The notes: a model not told the origin generated them from the sequence alone. A stretch of 64,000 bases of DNA from Streptomyces sp. SCSIO 30461 (GCF_037023745.1 NZ_CP146101.1:1302001-1366000), one strand, 5' to 3'; positions 16,287 to 24,854 are shown, counted from the stretch's first letter. Translations and numbers: made by a program.

Positions 16287-16951
16287 CCGAGGGACTCCGG
16301 CTTCTCGTACCGGCCGAAGGCCAGATCACCCTCGCCGCCGACGACGACGCTCACGGGCGACGGCACGCCGAAGTACCCGTCGCAGGCGCGCTTCACCCCG
16401 GGGAGACCGTCCCAGGCCCGCGGATTCACCACCGTGTCCGCGTAGTCGTCGACCAGCAACACGCCCGTCGGCACCAGGCGCGGGACGCAGTGCGTGAGCC
16501 CTGTGAGGGTCGACGCGTAGAAGTCGCCGTCCAGGTAGGCGAACGCGATCGCGTCGGGCAGTTCCGCGGGAAGTGTCTCGTCGAACCAACCTGGATGGAT
16601 GACAGGTGTTGGCCTGCCCCAGGCGTCATGCGTCGTCCGCACGTCGTCCGGGGACGACCGTAGCTCGCCGGCCGCCAGGTGGTCAGAATCCTCGACTCCG
16701 GGCACGGGCATGCCCTGGAAGGAGTCGTAGACGTGGATCTCGCGGTCGCGGTCGCCTAGTGAGTCCAGCACGCTTCGGACCCACAGGGCCATGGCGCCCC
16801 GGTAACTGCCGAGCTCGACGACTGCTCCCGGCAGGCCGCGGGCGGTCAGGGCGGCGAGCTCGTCCGCGATCACGCGGAGCCGGTCGGCACTGACTGTCCC
16901 GGAGTGCTCCCGCAGCAGCCAGTCCCGCAGATGCTTCAGCGTCGGATCCAT
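16283..16951 (-). CDS. TylF/MycF-type O-methyltransferase
   Basis: 222 residues from ATG at 16951, 5 bases after the NUDIX stop. SAM-binding motif VVELGSYRG (residues 45-53), then HVYDSFQGMP and AYLDGDFYAS, the acidic Mg-binding motif and surrounding pattern of TylF/MycF sugar O-methyltransferases. Its frame stays open upstream but the earlier codons belong to the NUDIX gene. A methylation step on a sugar or hydroxy acid is expected; no glycosyltransferase is seen nearby. Confidence 0.8.
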   Translation of the reverse strand: MDPTLKHLRDWLLREHSGTVSADRLRVIADELAALTARGLPGAVVELGSYRGAMALWVRSVLDSLGDRDREIHVYDSFQGMPVPGVEDSDHLAAGELRSSPDDVRTTHDAWGRPTPVIHPGWFDETLPAELPDAIAFAYLDGDFYASTLTGLTHCVPRLVPTGVLLVDDYADTVVNPRAWDGLPGVKRACDGYFGVPSPVSVVVGGEGDLAFGRYEKPESLG

Positions 16952-16956
16952 GAAGG

Positions 16957-17427
16957 TCACCACCTGTCCACGAAGGGGTCGGCGAGCTCCCCGCTCAGCG
17001 CCGCCAGCAGCGGGCGGTTGATCCGGGGCAGCAGGTACACGTCGCCCAGACGTTCCAGCGGAATCCACTCGACGCCCACCTGGTCGGGCTCCGGCGGGTC
17101 CGGCACACGCGGTTCGGCGTCGTCCACCTGCTCGGCGAGGAAGTTGAACTGAACCTTCTGTACGCCCCCGAACTCGCCCTTCCACGAGTCGGGGACGTAC
17201 TCGACGACGCACAGCAGACGGCGCGCCACGACCTGGAGACCTGTCTCCTGGGCGACCTTGCGCGTCACAGCCTGGCGCAGGTCCTCTCCGACCTGAGCCT
17301 TGCCGCCCGGGAGGTTGTAGTGGAAGCCGGACTCGTCGTCGTAAGACAGCAGGAGGACCGCGCCATCGCGCACGATCGTGGCCTTCACGCTGACGCTGAT
17401 CCGGGGCAGCTCGGGTATCAGACGCAT
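16957..17427 (-). CDS. NUDIX-fold protein with an altered Nudix box
   Basis: 156 residues from ATG at 17427, overlapping the end of the PEP-mutase-like gene. Fold and box position fit NUDIX (NLPGGKAQVGEDLRQAV, TRKVAQETGL), but the canonical REUxEE has become RKVAQE: the first Glu is Lys and one of the paired metal-binding Glu is Gln. Activity on pyrophosphates may therefore be weak or changed. It could be a substrate-binding or regulatory relative. It sits centrally in the operon. Confidence 0.75.
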   Translation of the reverse strand: MRLIPELPRISVSVKATIVRDGAVLLLSYDDESGFHYNLPGGKAQVGEDLRQAVTRKVAQETGLQVVARRLLCVVEYVPDSWKGEFGGVQKVQFNFLAEQVDDAEPRVPDPPEPDQVGVEWIPLERLGDVYLLPRINRPLLAALSGELADPFVDRW

Positions 17428-18287
17428 GACAGCGCCTCCGGCTCCCCGACACGCATCAGGTCGCCGACCTCCGCGAGAGACCCCGCGACGGTGGAGCGGA
17501 AACTCCCTCCGCGCTGGAACTGGCGGGCAGCGACGCGCATCCCCGCGAGGGCCGCGCGGCTGAGCTGGTTCGCGTAGATGCAGAGGCGGAAGCCGGCCTC
17601 TCCGAGCTCGGAGGCGCTGAGATCGGGGAAGGCTGTCGGCACGCTCACCAGCGGAACACCGTGGTTCCACGCCTGTCCGATGGCCCGTGCCTCCGCCCCC
17701 GTCGCGTCCTTGGAGTGGATGAGCACCGCGTCAGCTCCGGCCGCGCTGTACACCTCGGCCCTGCTGATCGCCATGTCCAGGTCCTCACCGGCGATCAGAG
17801 CCTCGGTGCGGGCCACCACCATGAGGTCGTCGCCGACGACCTTCCGGACGCGCTCGACCTGTTCGCACAGCAGGTCCCGGTCGGCGAGAGCCTGGGCCCG
17901 GTGGGCCGCGAAGCTGTTGCACTTCGGGTACGCGCTGTCCTCGATGCACACCGCCGCGGCGCCGGTTCGCAGCAGGTCGTAGGCGAACCGCTCCGCGGTC
18001 CGCACCGAACCGCCCGCGTTGTCTATGTCCACGATGACGGGCAGATCGGTGACACGGCCGAGCGAGGCGACAACGTCGGCCAGGTCCCTTGGGCCCAGGA
18101 CGTTGGCGTCGGGCAGCCCGGAGGCCGCGGACACCTCCAGGCCGCTCACCCACAGGGCGTCGAAGCCGGCCTCCGCCGCGACATGCGCGGCGAGCGCGTT
18201 CACCGCGCCGATCGCCAGCAGCGGGTGGTTCCGTTGGATGTGATCGAGGGCGTCGCGCAGACGCATCCCCTTGGTGCCGTCAGGCAT
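17418..18287 (-). CDS. PEP mutase/isocitrate lyase superfamily enzyme
   Basis: 289 residues from ATG at 18287 with a strong ribosome site (GGAGGTGAG). TIM-barrel patterns AGFDALWVSGLEVSAASGLPD, VIVDIDNAGG, VARTEALIAG and GADAVLIHSK match the phosphoenolpyruvate mutase branch. The diagnostic loop of PEP mutases, EDKxxxxxNS, reads EDSAYPKCNS here (residues 116-125): the Lys is Ser. It may make phosphonopyruvate from PEP, hydrolyse or cleave a related compound, or be a new subgroup. Coupled by overlap to the kinase-like gene upstream. Confidence 0.75.
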   Translation of the reverse strand: MPDGTKGMRLRDALDHIQRNHPLLAIGAVNALAAHVAAEAGFDALWVSGLEVSAASGLPDANVLGPRDLADVVASLGRVTDLPVIVDIDNAGGSVRTAERFAYDLLRTGAAAVCIEDSAYPKCNSFAAHRAQALADRDLLCEQVERVRKVVGDDLMVVARTEALIAGEDLDMAISRAEVYSAAGADAVLIHSKDATGAEARAIGQAWNHGVPLVSVPTAFPDLSASELGEAGFRLCIYANQLSRAALAGMRVAARQFQRGGSFRSTVAGSLAEVGDLMRVGEPEALSCV

Positions 18288-18966
18288 GGGTCTCACCTCC
18301 TTCCCTGCGGGCGGCGAGCGGCGGCACCAGCTGCCGTTCGCGCAGCACGTCCCAGGCAGCGAGTAGCACCTCGGAGCGGGGCCGGCGGGCGTCCAGACGG
18401 ACCACGTCGCCAAGGAGCGGAAACTCACCGGGCTTCGTGACCACGGCCTCGTAGGTCTCGCGAACTCGGCTCTGGACGTCGTGCACGTCCCAGTCGGCCC
18501 GGACGGCGTCTCCCTGCCTAGCCTGCGCGCGGCTCATCGAGGCGTCGGTTTCCAGGTCCAGGACGAGCGTGAGATCGGGTGCCACGGTGAGACGCGTGGC
18601 CAGCGCCTCGTACGTCTCCGACACCTTCATGCTGTGCTTGACGGAGAAGAAGGCCAGTTCGCTGAGCAGCCAGCGGTCCGCGATCACGGGGCGGACCAGC
18701 CGCTGGGGGAGCACGAGGCGTTCCAGCGTGGCCTGCTTGTCCGCTGTGATCGCGGACAGGTAGGAGTCGCGGTTCGCGACGTCCGGCTGGTACTTGCCGC
18801 TGACGATGGCAGCCGCCTGGTAGGGGGCGAGGAAGTTGGTGGTGAGCACGCACAACGGGGTGACGCCGTAGAGCCCCTCCCAGAGCCGGAACAGGCCCTT
18901 GCGTAGTGTCGTCTTCCCGGTGCCGTCGAGTCCCTCGACGACGATGAACGGATAGCGCTGGTTCAT
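18280..18966 (-). CDS. Thymidylate-kinase-like P-loop kinase
   Basis: 228 residues from ATG at 18966. P-loop GLDGTGKTT at residues 12-20, DRW-type motif (VIADRWLLSEL) and lid-like Arg-rich segment place it in the dTMP/deoxynucleoside kinase superfamily. It overlaps both neighbours in the operon by a few bases. Genes of this type in natural-product clusters often phosphorylate other small molecules rather than dTMP; the substrate here is not shown. Confidence 0.7.
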   Translation of the reverse strand: MNQRYPFIVVEGLDGTGKTTLRKGLFRLWEGLYGVTPLCVLTTNFLAPYQAAAIVSGKYQPDVANRDSYLSAITADKQATLERLVLPQRLVRPVIADRWLLSELAFFSVKHSMKVSETYEALATRLTVAPDLTLVLDLETDASMSRAQARQGDAVRADWDVHDVQSRVRETYEAVVTKPGEFPLLGDVVRLDARRPRSEVLLAAWDVLRERQLVPPLAARREGGETHA

Positions 18967-19736
18967 TCGACCTGCCCCGCTCCAGTGCCACCGGCGTACT
19001 TGGTGAAACGCCCCCGCCAACGGGCGGTCGTGGAGACCAGGTCCACGAGACGCAGCTCCGCCAACTCGTCGATGAGGCCAGGAAGCTCCGGCTCCACATG
19101 GATGCCGGCCTCGATGGCCCGGCAGTACGCGGCGCGGAGCGCCGGGTCGTCGTCGGAATCACGCAGCGCTGCCTCCAGCACCCGCATGACCATGCCGTGG
19201 GCGACGACGCGCACCGCGGTGGTCAGCGCCTGCTCATGGAGCGGGTCCGGGTGCGGCTCCAGCGTGATGTGGTGCACCCCGCGGTGGCGGATGACGGTGA
19301 AGAAGCCCACCCACCAAGCGGCGGCACCGCTGACGGAGGTCACGGCTTCAGACCAGGTCCCGCCGGACTGACCCGCGAGGACGTCCTGGGCGGCGTCGGC
19401 GGCGCGCTGAAGCACTCCTCGCCGGTCCCGCGGCTCCGATCCGTACCGCCAGGGCAGTTCCCACCAGAAGTCCAGCTCGGCCCGCTTCAGCAGTGCCAGC
19501 AGGGAGTCGCAGTCCCCCGGCAGCGGAGACGGGCGCTCGGTCAGCGCGAACACGTCGGTGCCGGGCATGTCCGGGAGTGCCGCCCCCTCGGCGACGACGG
19601 TCCGCCATTCGTCGAGATGGAGGTGGAGCCGCTGTGTCAGCAGCCCGTCCGCCAGCGTCTGCCAGGCATAGGCCAGCGGCGGCGAACCGGGCGGCCGGGA
19701 AGGCAGGTTCAAGGAGGTCACAGGTCGGATCCTCAC
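18963..19736 (-). CDS. Unrecognised first gene of the operon
   Basis: 257 residues from ATG at 19736, the promoter-proximal gene of the minus-strand operon, overlapping the kinase gene by 4 bases. Soluble, mixed helical sequence, rich in Trp (FWWELPWRYG, GAAAWWVGFF), with no recognised motif. It has a well-defined start downstream of the operator-like repeat at 19805-19824. Function unknown; by context part of the same biosynthetic system. Confidence 0.7.
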   Translation of the reverse strand: MRIRPVTSLNLPSRPPGSPPLAYAWQTLADGLLTQRLHLHLDEWRTVVAEGAALPDMPGTDVFALTERPSPLPGDCDSLLALLKRAELDFWWELPWRYGSEPRDRRGVLQRAADAAQDVLAGQSGGTWSEAVTSVSGAAAWWVGFFTVIRHRGVHHITLEPHPDPLHEQALTTAVRVVAHGMVMRVLEAALRDSDDDPALRAAYCRAIEAGIHVEPELPGLIDELAELRLVDLVSTTARWRGRFTKYAGGTGAGQVE

Positions 19737-19804
19737 GTCTGGGGAGCCGCGGCATGCAGCTCCGATCGGTGGTGTCCTCCACGATGACCGTCACGGAGGC
19801 TCCC

Positions 19805-19824
19805 GCTTATGAGCATTTATGAGC
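19805..19824. promoter_or_regulatory. Operator-like 20-bp repeat in the divergent promoter region
   Basis: GCTTATGAGCATTTATGAGC holds two direct copies of TTATGAGC 10 bp apart. It lies between the operon start (19736) and the XRE regulator start (19868). Its complement matches a 20-mer at 23687-23706 in 17 positions, so the same regulator probably binds both. Confidence 0.55.
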
Positions 19825-19867
19825 TCTGTCCGCGTAAGGCGCCCGATCGTTCGCGTGGCGCGGGAGA

Positions 19868-21439
19868 ATGCCGACCATGGTCGACAGCGGACAGCGGCGG
19901 TGTACGCGCTGCGGTGCCCTTCTCAGCCGCTTTAACGCCGGTACCAGATGCGCCTCGTGTCAGGTCGGATCTTCAGCACGACGGGCGGACCCCGCCTTCT
20001 GGCGCGATCCGACGGTCCGGCGAGCCTTGGCTGCCTGGGAACTCGGTAACGTCGTCAAGCTGTTCAGGAAGCACACCGGCCTCTCCCAGGCCGGCGTGGC
20101 ACGGATGGTCAACATCGACCAAGCCGAGGTCAGCAGACTCGAACGCGGGCTCAAGCAGATCCGTGACCGACGCCAGTTCGTCCAGTGGACCGACGCCCTC
20201 GGAGTTCCAGAGGAGCTGCTCGGCCTACTGCCCACGGCCGATCCGTATGTCCCGGAGTCACAGGGCCGGCCCGGAACTGCGGACACCCGAGCCCAGGGGT
20301 ACGCGGTGCTGCCCGAGGGGCCCGGACAGCTTCTGTTACCCGCCGGCCGGTCCATCTCGACGACGGCGCTTCCCGTGCTGACTCTTCCCGCGGCCTCCTT
20401 CCTCGGGGACAGCCTGATGCTCGACTCCCGTCCGGAGTTGGTTGCCTGGCGCACCATGCCCATGCGCGCGCTGATCGTCGCCAATCGCACCGTGGACGGC
20501 ACGACACGGCAGTTCGTCTCCGACGCCCGACCGATTGGCGCACGCACCGCCGCCTCCGCCCCGGTCGACGTCCCCGCCGCGTACGAACTGGACGATCTGA
20601 CCTACGGCATCCTGTGGGCCGTGTCGGGATTCGAGGCGGCACTCCTCGGTGACGACCGGGTACTGCCCATGGCGCTGGCGTCGCTCACCGCCTTGCCAGG
20701 CTCGTCGGTCGCCGCCGATCAAGCCCTGACCGACGTCTCCCGGATGCTTATCGGTTCGGAGACCTGTGCCCGGTACATCCTGGGCCACCGCGACCACCTG
20801 GGCGATTCGCCCGTCTTCTGGACCAGGGAACAGCGCGGCGAGGAGGCTGCCACGTGGCTGTTCTTCCGGCACAAGTACCAGTACCTCGAACGAACGGCAC
20901 CCCGAAGACCAGACGGTGCCGGTGGCCGGGGGTTCTGCGTCCCCGAGACGGCGGTCGTCTCCTCGCCCGCATACGAGCGCGTTCTGCTGTTCCTCGCCAT
21001 CGCGCTCATGGAGTCCTTCGGTATCCGCACCTGGGTGACCGACGACGGAGGCTTCGCTCACACCGACGGTTTCGCACTCTCCCCCGGGCGCCGGGCGGTC
21101 ATCGCCTCATGGGTACGGACCGAGGGGGAATCCCACCTCGCGGTCACCGCGCGGCCGGGAACCCTGCGTACCTTCGCCGAAGTGACCGGCCACGCCAGCA
21201 ACCACTCGGCCACGGCGGCCGATCAGGCCGGACAGCGCCTCGTCGCAACCGCGGAGTACCTCGGCCTCGACACCTCATGGCTCGCTCGCCGCTGCGCACA
21301 GCTTTCAGCTGTAGGTACGGAACGGCTCGCACGGCCGCGCAGCCGGATGCTCGGCCTCGAAGGGCTGGACGCTGCCTGCCGGTTCGTGGCCGAGCAGCTG
21401 ATGATCATTCCGCGCACCCGGACGGTGCCTACCCGATAG
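19868..21439 (+). CDS. XRE-family regulator with N-terminal zinc ribbon
   Basis: 523 residues from ATG at 19868. Two CxxC pairs (Cys12/15, Cys28/31) form a zinc ribbon, then an XRE HTH (FRKHTGLSQAGVARMVNIDQAEVSRLERG, about residues 65-95). The long C-terminal part (about 400 residues) has no clear domain; it is of the type seen in large actinobacterial regulators that sense ligands or partners. Divergent from the biosynthetic operon and 44 bases from the operator-like repeat, it is the likely pathway regulator and may control itself. Confidence 0.75.
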   Translation: MPTMVDSGQRRCTRCGALLSRFNAGTRCASCQVGSSARRADPAFWRDPTVRRALAAWELGNVVKLFRKHTGLSQAGVARMVNIDQAEVSRLERGLKQIRDRRQFVQWTDALGVPEELLGLLPTADPYVPESQGRPGTADTRAQGYAVLPEGPGQLLLPAGRSISTTALPVLTLPAASFLGDSLMLDSRPELVAWRTMPMRALIVANRTVDGTTRQFVSDARPIGARTAASAPVDVPAAYELDDLTYGILWAVSGFEAALLGDDRVLPMALASLTALPGSSVAADQALTDVSRMLIGSETCARYILGHRDHLGDSPVFWTREQRGEEAATWLFFRHKYQYLERTAPRRPDGAGGRGFCVPETAVVSSPAYERVLLFLAIALMESFGIRTWVTDDGGFAHTDGFALSPGRRAVIASWVRTEGESHLAVTARPGTLRTFAEVTGHASNHSATAADQAGQRLVATAEYLGLDTSWLARRCAQLSAVGTERLARPRSRMLGLEGLDAACRFVAEQLMIIPRTRTVPTR

Positions 21440-21498
21440 CCTGCGTGAACCACTCGTGAAGCCGCGCTCGGCGGCGTCCGGACAGGGGAGCAGGGGAT

Positions 21499-22500
21499 AT
21501 GACGGAGTCGATCAGGAACGTGGCGGTCTTCTCCCTCGGCGGCACGATCGCCATGACCACGGATCCCACCACCGGGGGCGTCGTACCCGCGCTCTCAGCC
21601 CACGAACTCCTCGCCGCGGTACCCGCCCTGGCCACGAGCGGCATCGGCCTCAAGGTGCGGGACTTCCGACGTCTGCCCGGCGCCTCCCTGACCTTCGAGG
21701 ACCTCACCGAACTGTCGGCCGCGATCACGGCGGAATTGGCGGCCGGAGACATCGACGGCGTCGTCATCACCCAGGGCACCGACACCATCGAAGAGACGGC
21801 CTTCCTCCTCGACATCCACCACGACCACGAACAGCCGGTCGTCGTTACCGGCGCGATGCGCAACCCCACCCTTCCCGGCGCCGACGGCCCGGCCAACCTC
21901 CACGCCGCAGTCCTGGCCGCCGCCGCCCCCGCCCTCGGGGGCGCCGGCTGCCTCGTCGTACTCGGCGACGAGATCCACTCGGCCCGGACCGTACGCAAGT
22001 CCCACACCACCAGCCCCGCCGCCTTCACTTCACCAGCAAGCGGCCCGATCGCGCGGATCGCGGAGAACCGCGTGAGGTTGGTGGGCGGCTTGCCCCACCG
22101 CGCACCGCTGGCCGACGCCCCCACTCGCGAGGCGCGCGTAGGGTTTTACACCGTCACCTTCGGCGACGACGGCGCCTTGCTCGACCTGTGGGACGGCAAC
22201 TGCGACGGACTCGTGGTCGCGGCCTTCGGCGTCGGACACGTCCCGGAGCGTCTCGTCGAAGGGCTCACCAAACTCGCGTCCAGCATCCCCGTGGTTCTGG
22301 CCTCCCGCATCGGCAACGGACCTGTCCTGTCCGACACATACGGCTTCTCCGGCTCCGAGAAGGACCTCCTCGGACGAGGACTCATCGGCGCCGGAGACCT
22401 CGGCCCGTACCAGGCGCGGCTTCTGCTGCACGCCCTGCTCGCCCAGGGCGCCGACGGCGCGGCGATCCGCGAGACCTTCACCACCGCCTCCATTAGCTGA
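21499..22500 (+). CDS. L-asparaginase family protein
   Basis: 333 residues from ATG at 21499. The first catalytic Thr lies in SLGGTIAM (Thr16) and the second motif VVITQGTDTIEET (Thr91, Asp95) is complete. Length fits cytoplasmic type asparaginases; no signal peptide. It hydrolyses Asn to Asp and ammonia, though members can act on other amides. Located 60 bases after the regulator gene and 27 before the PPC gene on the same strand. The link with an Asn-rich peptide candidate in the divergent operon is intriguing but unproven. Confidence 0.85.
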   Translation: MTESIRNVAVFSLGGTIAMTTDPTTGGVVPALSAHELLAAVPALATSGIGLKVRDFRRLPGASLTFEDLTELSAAITAELAAGDIDGVVITQGTDTIEETAFLLDIHHDHEQPVVVTGAMRNPTLPGADGPANLHAAVLAAAAPALGGAGCLVVLGDEIHSARTVRKSHTTSPAAFTSPASGPIARIAENRVRLVGGLPHRAPLADAPTREARVGFYTVTFGDDGALLDLWDGNCDGLVVAAFGVGHVPERLVEGLTKLASSIPVVLASRIGNGPVLSDTYGFSGSEKDLLGRGLIGAGDLGPYQARLLLHALLAQGADGAAIRETFTTASIS

Positions 22501-22527
22501 CCCCACCTCTTCAGGAGACACCCGCAC

Positions 22528-22986
22528 ATGCGTGCTCACGAGCTGACCGTAGGCCGTACCTTCGGCGTCACCTTCGACCACGGGGAGGACTTCTTTGAGG
22601 CGCTGTCCACCTTCTGCCGGGACAACGGTGTACGGCAGGGCTACATCCCCTCGTTCATCGGAGCCTTCGCGGAGGCCGAGATCGTAGGCGCCTGCGAGAA
22701 GCTCCCGGATCCGGACGCACCGGTCTGGGCCAAGACGTACGTCACCAACGTCGAGGCGTTCGGCGCCGGCACCCTCGCCCACGACCCTGCCACCGGCGGG
22801 ATACTCCCGCACATCCACGTCTCCGCCGGACTCAAGGCCCAGTCGGCCGATGGCAGGACGAGTCACCTCCTGAGCGCCAAGGTCCAGTTCCTCAGCGAAC
22901 TGCTGATTGTGGAGGTCACGTCGCCCAGCATGACCCGGCCTCGCAATCCCGACCTCTACGACGTCCCGCTGCTCACATTCGGCTGA
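22528..22986 (+). CDS. PPC-domain (DUF296) protein
   Basis: 152 residues from ATG at 22528 after AGGAG. Residues 1-145 form one PPC/DUF296 domain: FTFDHGEDF-like opening (VTFDHGEDFFEALSTFC), GYIPSFIGAF and GILPHIHVSAG with the His pair that binds zinc in prokaryotic PPC proteins. Function of bacterial members is not settled. Its 3' end overlaps the convergent nucleotidyltransferase by 14 bases. Confidence 0.8.
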   Translation: MRAHELTVGRTFGVTFDHGEDFFEALSTFCRDNGVRQGYIPSFIGAFAEAEIVGACEKLPDPDAPVWAKTYVTNVEAFGAGTLAHDPATGGILPHIHVSAGLKAQSADGRTSHLLSAKVQFLSELLIVEVTSPSMTRPRNPDLYDVPLLTFG

Positions 22987-23596
22987 CCGGCAGGAGCTGG
23001 CGAATCCAGGGGTGGCCGGGCGCGATCATCTTGATCGCGTCAGCCAGCCAGGCGCGTGCCGGAACGTCAAGGAGCGGCAGCACCGCTTGGAAGTCGGTCT
23101 CGTCCTTGTCCCTGGCTGCCTTCGCCTTGTAGAAGAGCTGCACCTCGGGCGCGAGATACGGGATTCCCGACTCGCTCGTGCGCCCGAGCCGGTCGACCGG
23201 GAGCCGGATCGCGGGGTGGCGCCGCGACACCCACTGGGCGCCCACGGCCTCGTCCAGCATGAGCTGGATAGCCCAGGGAGTCTCCGGCGTGCGACGGCAC
23301 CAGATGTCGTGGAGCGGCGGCGGAAGGACCTCTCCGGGATGCCACGGTCGCAACTCGCCTTGGCCGGGCGGGTCCGCCACATGCAGGTCCCAGCCACCTA
23401 GGACATCACGTACGAGAGCCTGGTCGCGGCGCAGGACCAGGACGTCGAGATCACCGTGCGGGCGCAGTTCACGGCCGACCGCGAGTTCGATCGCGTACCC
23501 GCCCGCGATCCACCATGGGAAGTCCGCCTTGGCGAACACTGCGGCCACATCCTCGGGGCGATCCGGCGTCCAGCACCCCAACACGTCAGCACTCAC
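22973..23596 (-). CDS. Nucleotidyltransferase (aminoglycoside adenylyltransferase-like)
   Basis: 207 residues from GTG or ATG at 23596 region. WWIAGGYAIELAVGRELRPHGDLDVLV (read in parts) is the GG-x(n)-D-x-D signature with Asp49 and Asp51. The family includes LinB/AadA2-type enzymes that adenylylate antibiotics, and many uncharacterised relatives. It lies 91 bases downstream of the operator-like repeat at 23687-23706. It could be a self-protection gene, but this is inference only. Confidence 0.7.
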   Translation of the reverse strand: MSADVLGCWTPDRPEDVAAVFAKADFPWWIAGGYAIELAVGRELRPHGDLDVLVLRRDQALVRDVLGGWDLHVADPPGQGELRPWHPGEVLPPPLHDIWCRRTPETPWAIQLMLDEAVGAQWVSRRHPAIRLPVDRLGRTSESGIPYLAPEVQLFYKAKAARDKDETDFQAVLPLLDVPARAWLADAIKMIAPGHPWIRQLLPVSRM

Positions 23597-23921
23597 ATGT
23601 CCATGCTCTCAGCGACCAGGCAGGCGGAGCCGAAGGCCGTTGACACGGCGGGGCGACAATCTGAGCCGACCACTCGCGCACCCCGCGCTCATAAACGCCC
23701 ATGAGCGTCAGGGGCACCAGCGGCCATCTTTGAATGTGTGACTCGCGACCGCCTCGTGGCCGGGGCTGGAGCCACGATCCTCCCGGGTCCGTACGCATAT
23801 AAAAAACAGGGTGACTTCTGCGGCGATACGCCTCCCGGCGATGTCCTGCCGCATGCACACCCGATCACATCGGAGCTCCGGGGGAAGGGAACTGACGTCA
23901 TCACAGGAGGTTCGCCGTCCG
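23597..23921. other. Intergenic region between divergent genes
   Basis: 325 bases without a convincing gene. Holds the operator-like 20-mer at 23687-23706 and, at 23905-23910, the AGGAGG ribosome site of the following ATPase gene. Confidence 0.6.
23687..23706. promoter_or_regulatory. Second operator-like 20-bp repeat
   Basis: GCTCATAAACGCCCATGAGC matches the complement of the 19805-19824 site in 17 of 20 positions. It is also a partial palindrome (GCTCAT / ATGAGC). It probably controls the minus-strand nucleotidyltransferase gene or the plus-strand ATPase gene. Confidence 0.55.
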
Positions 23922-24404
23922 ATGATCAGTGCGCCGTCCGCCACTCTGGGCCTCGTATATCGCTGGAGCGACCACACCACTAACCCGACGGGTGAAGCAC
24001 GCACGGTTCTGCGACGCGTTCTCAAGGACCTTGGTCTGCCCGGTGAAGCCATCGATGACGGAGTCCTGGCAGTATCGGAGCTTGTGGCGAACGCGCACGA
24101 GCACGCATGCGGTCCATACGAGCTGCACCTGCGCTCGGCCGCCGGGAGGTACATCTGCGAGATCCACGACGGGGATCCTCTCCTCCCCACGGACCTCTAC
24201 TTCGCCTCCGCATCCTCGTGGACAGTTGTCACGACTGCGGGAGTGAGCGGGCCGCTCTCAGAGCGGGGACGGGGTCTGCGGATCGTGAACGAGTTGGCCC
24301 AGGGACAGTGGGGGTTCCGCGTGACGGACTGCGGGACCAAGGCCGCCTGGGTCGCATTGGCCGCGGCTTTGGGGCCGACGGCGACTCGCAGCAGCCAGAC
24401 CTGA
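23922..24404 (+). CDS. RsbW-like histidine-kinase-type ATPase 1
   Basis: 160 residues from ATG at 23922, chosen for the AGGAGG 11 bases upstream. HATPase_c of the anti-sigma-factor type: N-box VSELVANAHEHACG and G-box LSERGRGLRIVNELA. Numerous in Streptomyces; they act as serine kinases or binding partners in partner-switching. No anti-anti-sigma gene is adjacent. About 50 percent similar by eye to the protein at 24855. Confidence 0.85.
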   Translation: MISAPSATLGLVYRWSDHTTNPTGEARTVLRRVLKDLGLPGEAIDDGVLAVSELVANAHEHACGPYELHLRSAAGRYICEIHDGDPLLPTDLYFASASSWTVVTTAGVSGPLSERGRGLRIVNELAQGQWGFRVTDCGTKAAWVALAAALGPTATRSSQT

Positions 24405-24854
24405 TGACCCATGGATCCGAGGGCGACCCGGCGCACGAGCGGCATCCATGCCGTAATTGCGGGAAGTAGAGGTGCGTCAACGACCTGGGCCGCCGAAGGC
24501 GTGTTGGCTCTCGGTTTCGTTAGAGCAATATTTCAAGCGGACCTCGCGATGAATCGAACGAGCCTCTGGAAGTCGTTCATTGATTGTCGCATGTCGCGGT
24601 GAGAGTTATTGAAATAATTCACGAGATGGGTATTCCGCTCTTGGGTGAGTAGCGGTGTGGTGGTCGTGTCTCAACCGCTATCGCCCGGAGGTCTCTGTAG
24701 TGGCAATGCTCATTTTCACCGTTGGGGCTTTGCTGCCATGTGTGACGGTGGCTTACCCGTACGCTCTGTGTGAGACGCGAGATTGTGTACGTCCCGGGCG
24801 TGGCCGTCACCGCCGCGTCCTTCGCGGGCGGCACGCAGCCCGGGGAGGACTGCG
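24405..24854. other. Intergenic region, relatively A/T-rich
   Basis: 450 bases between two co-directional paralogous ATPase genes. It includes an A/T-richer stretch around 24500-24640 that could hold a promoter. No convincing gene or RNA is seen. Confidence 0.5.
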
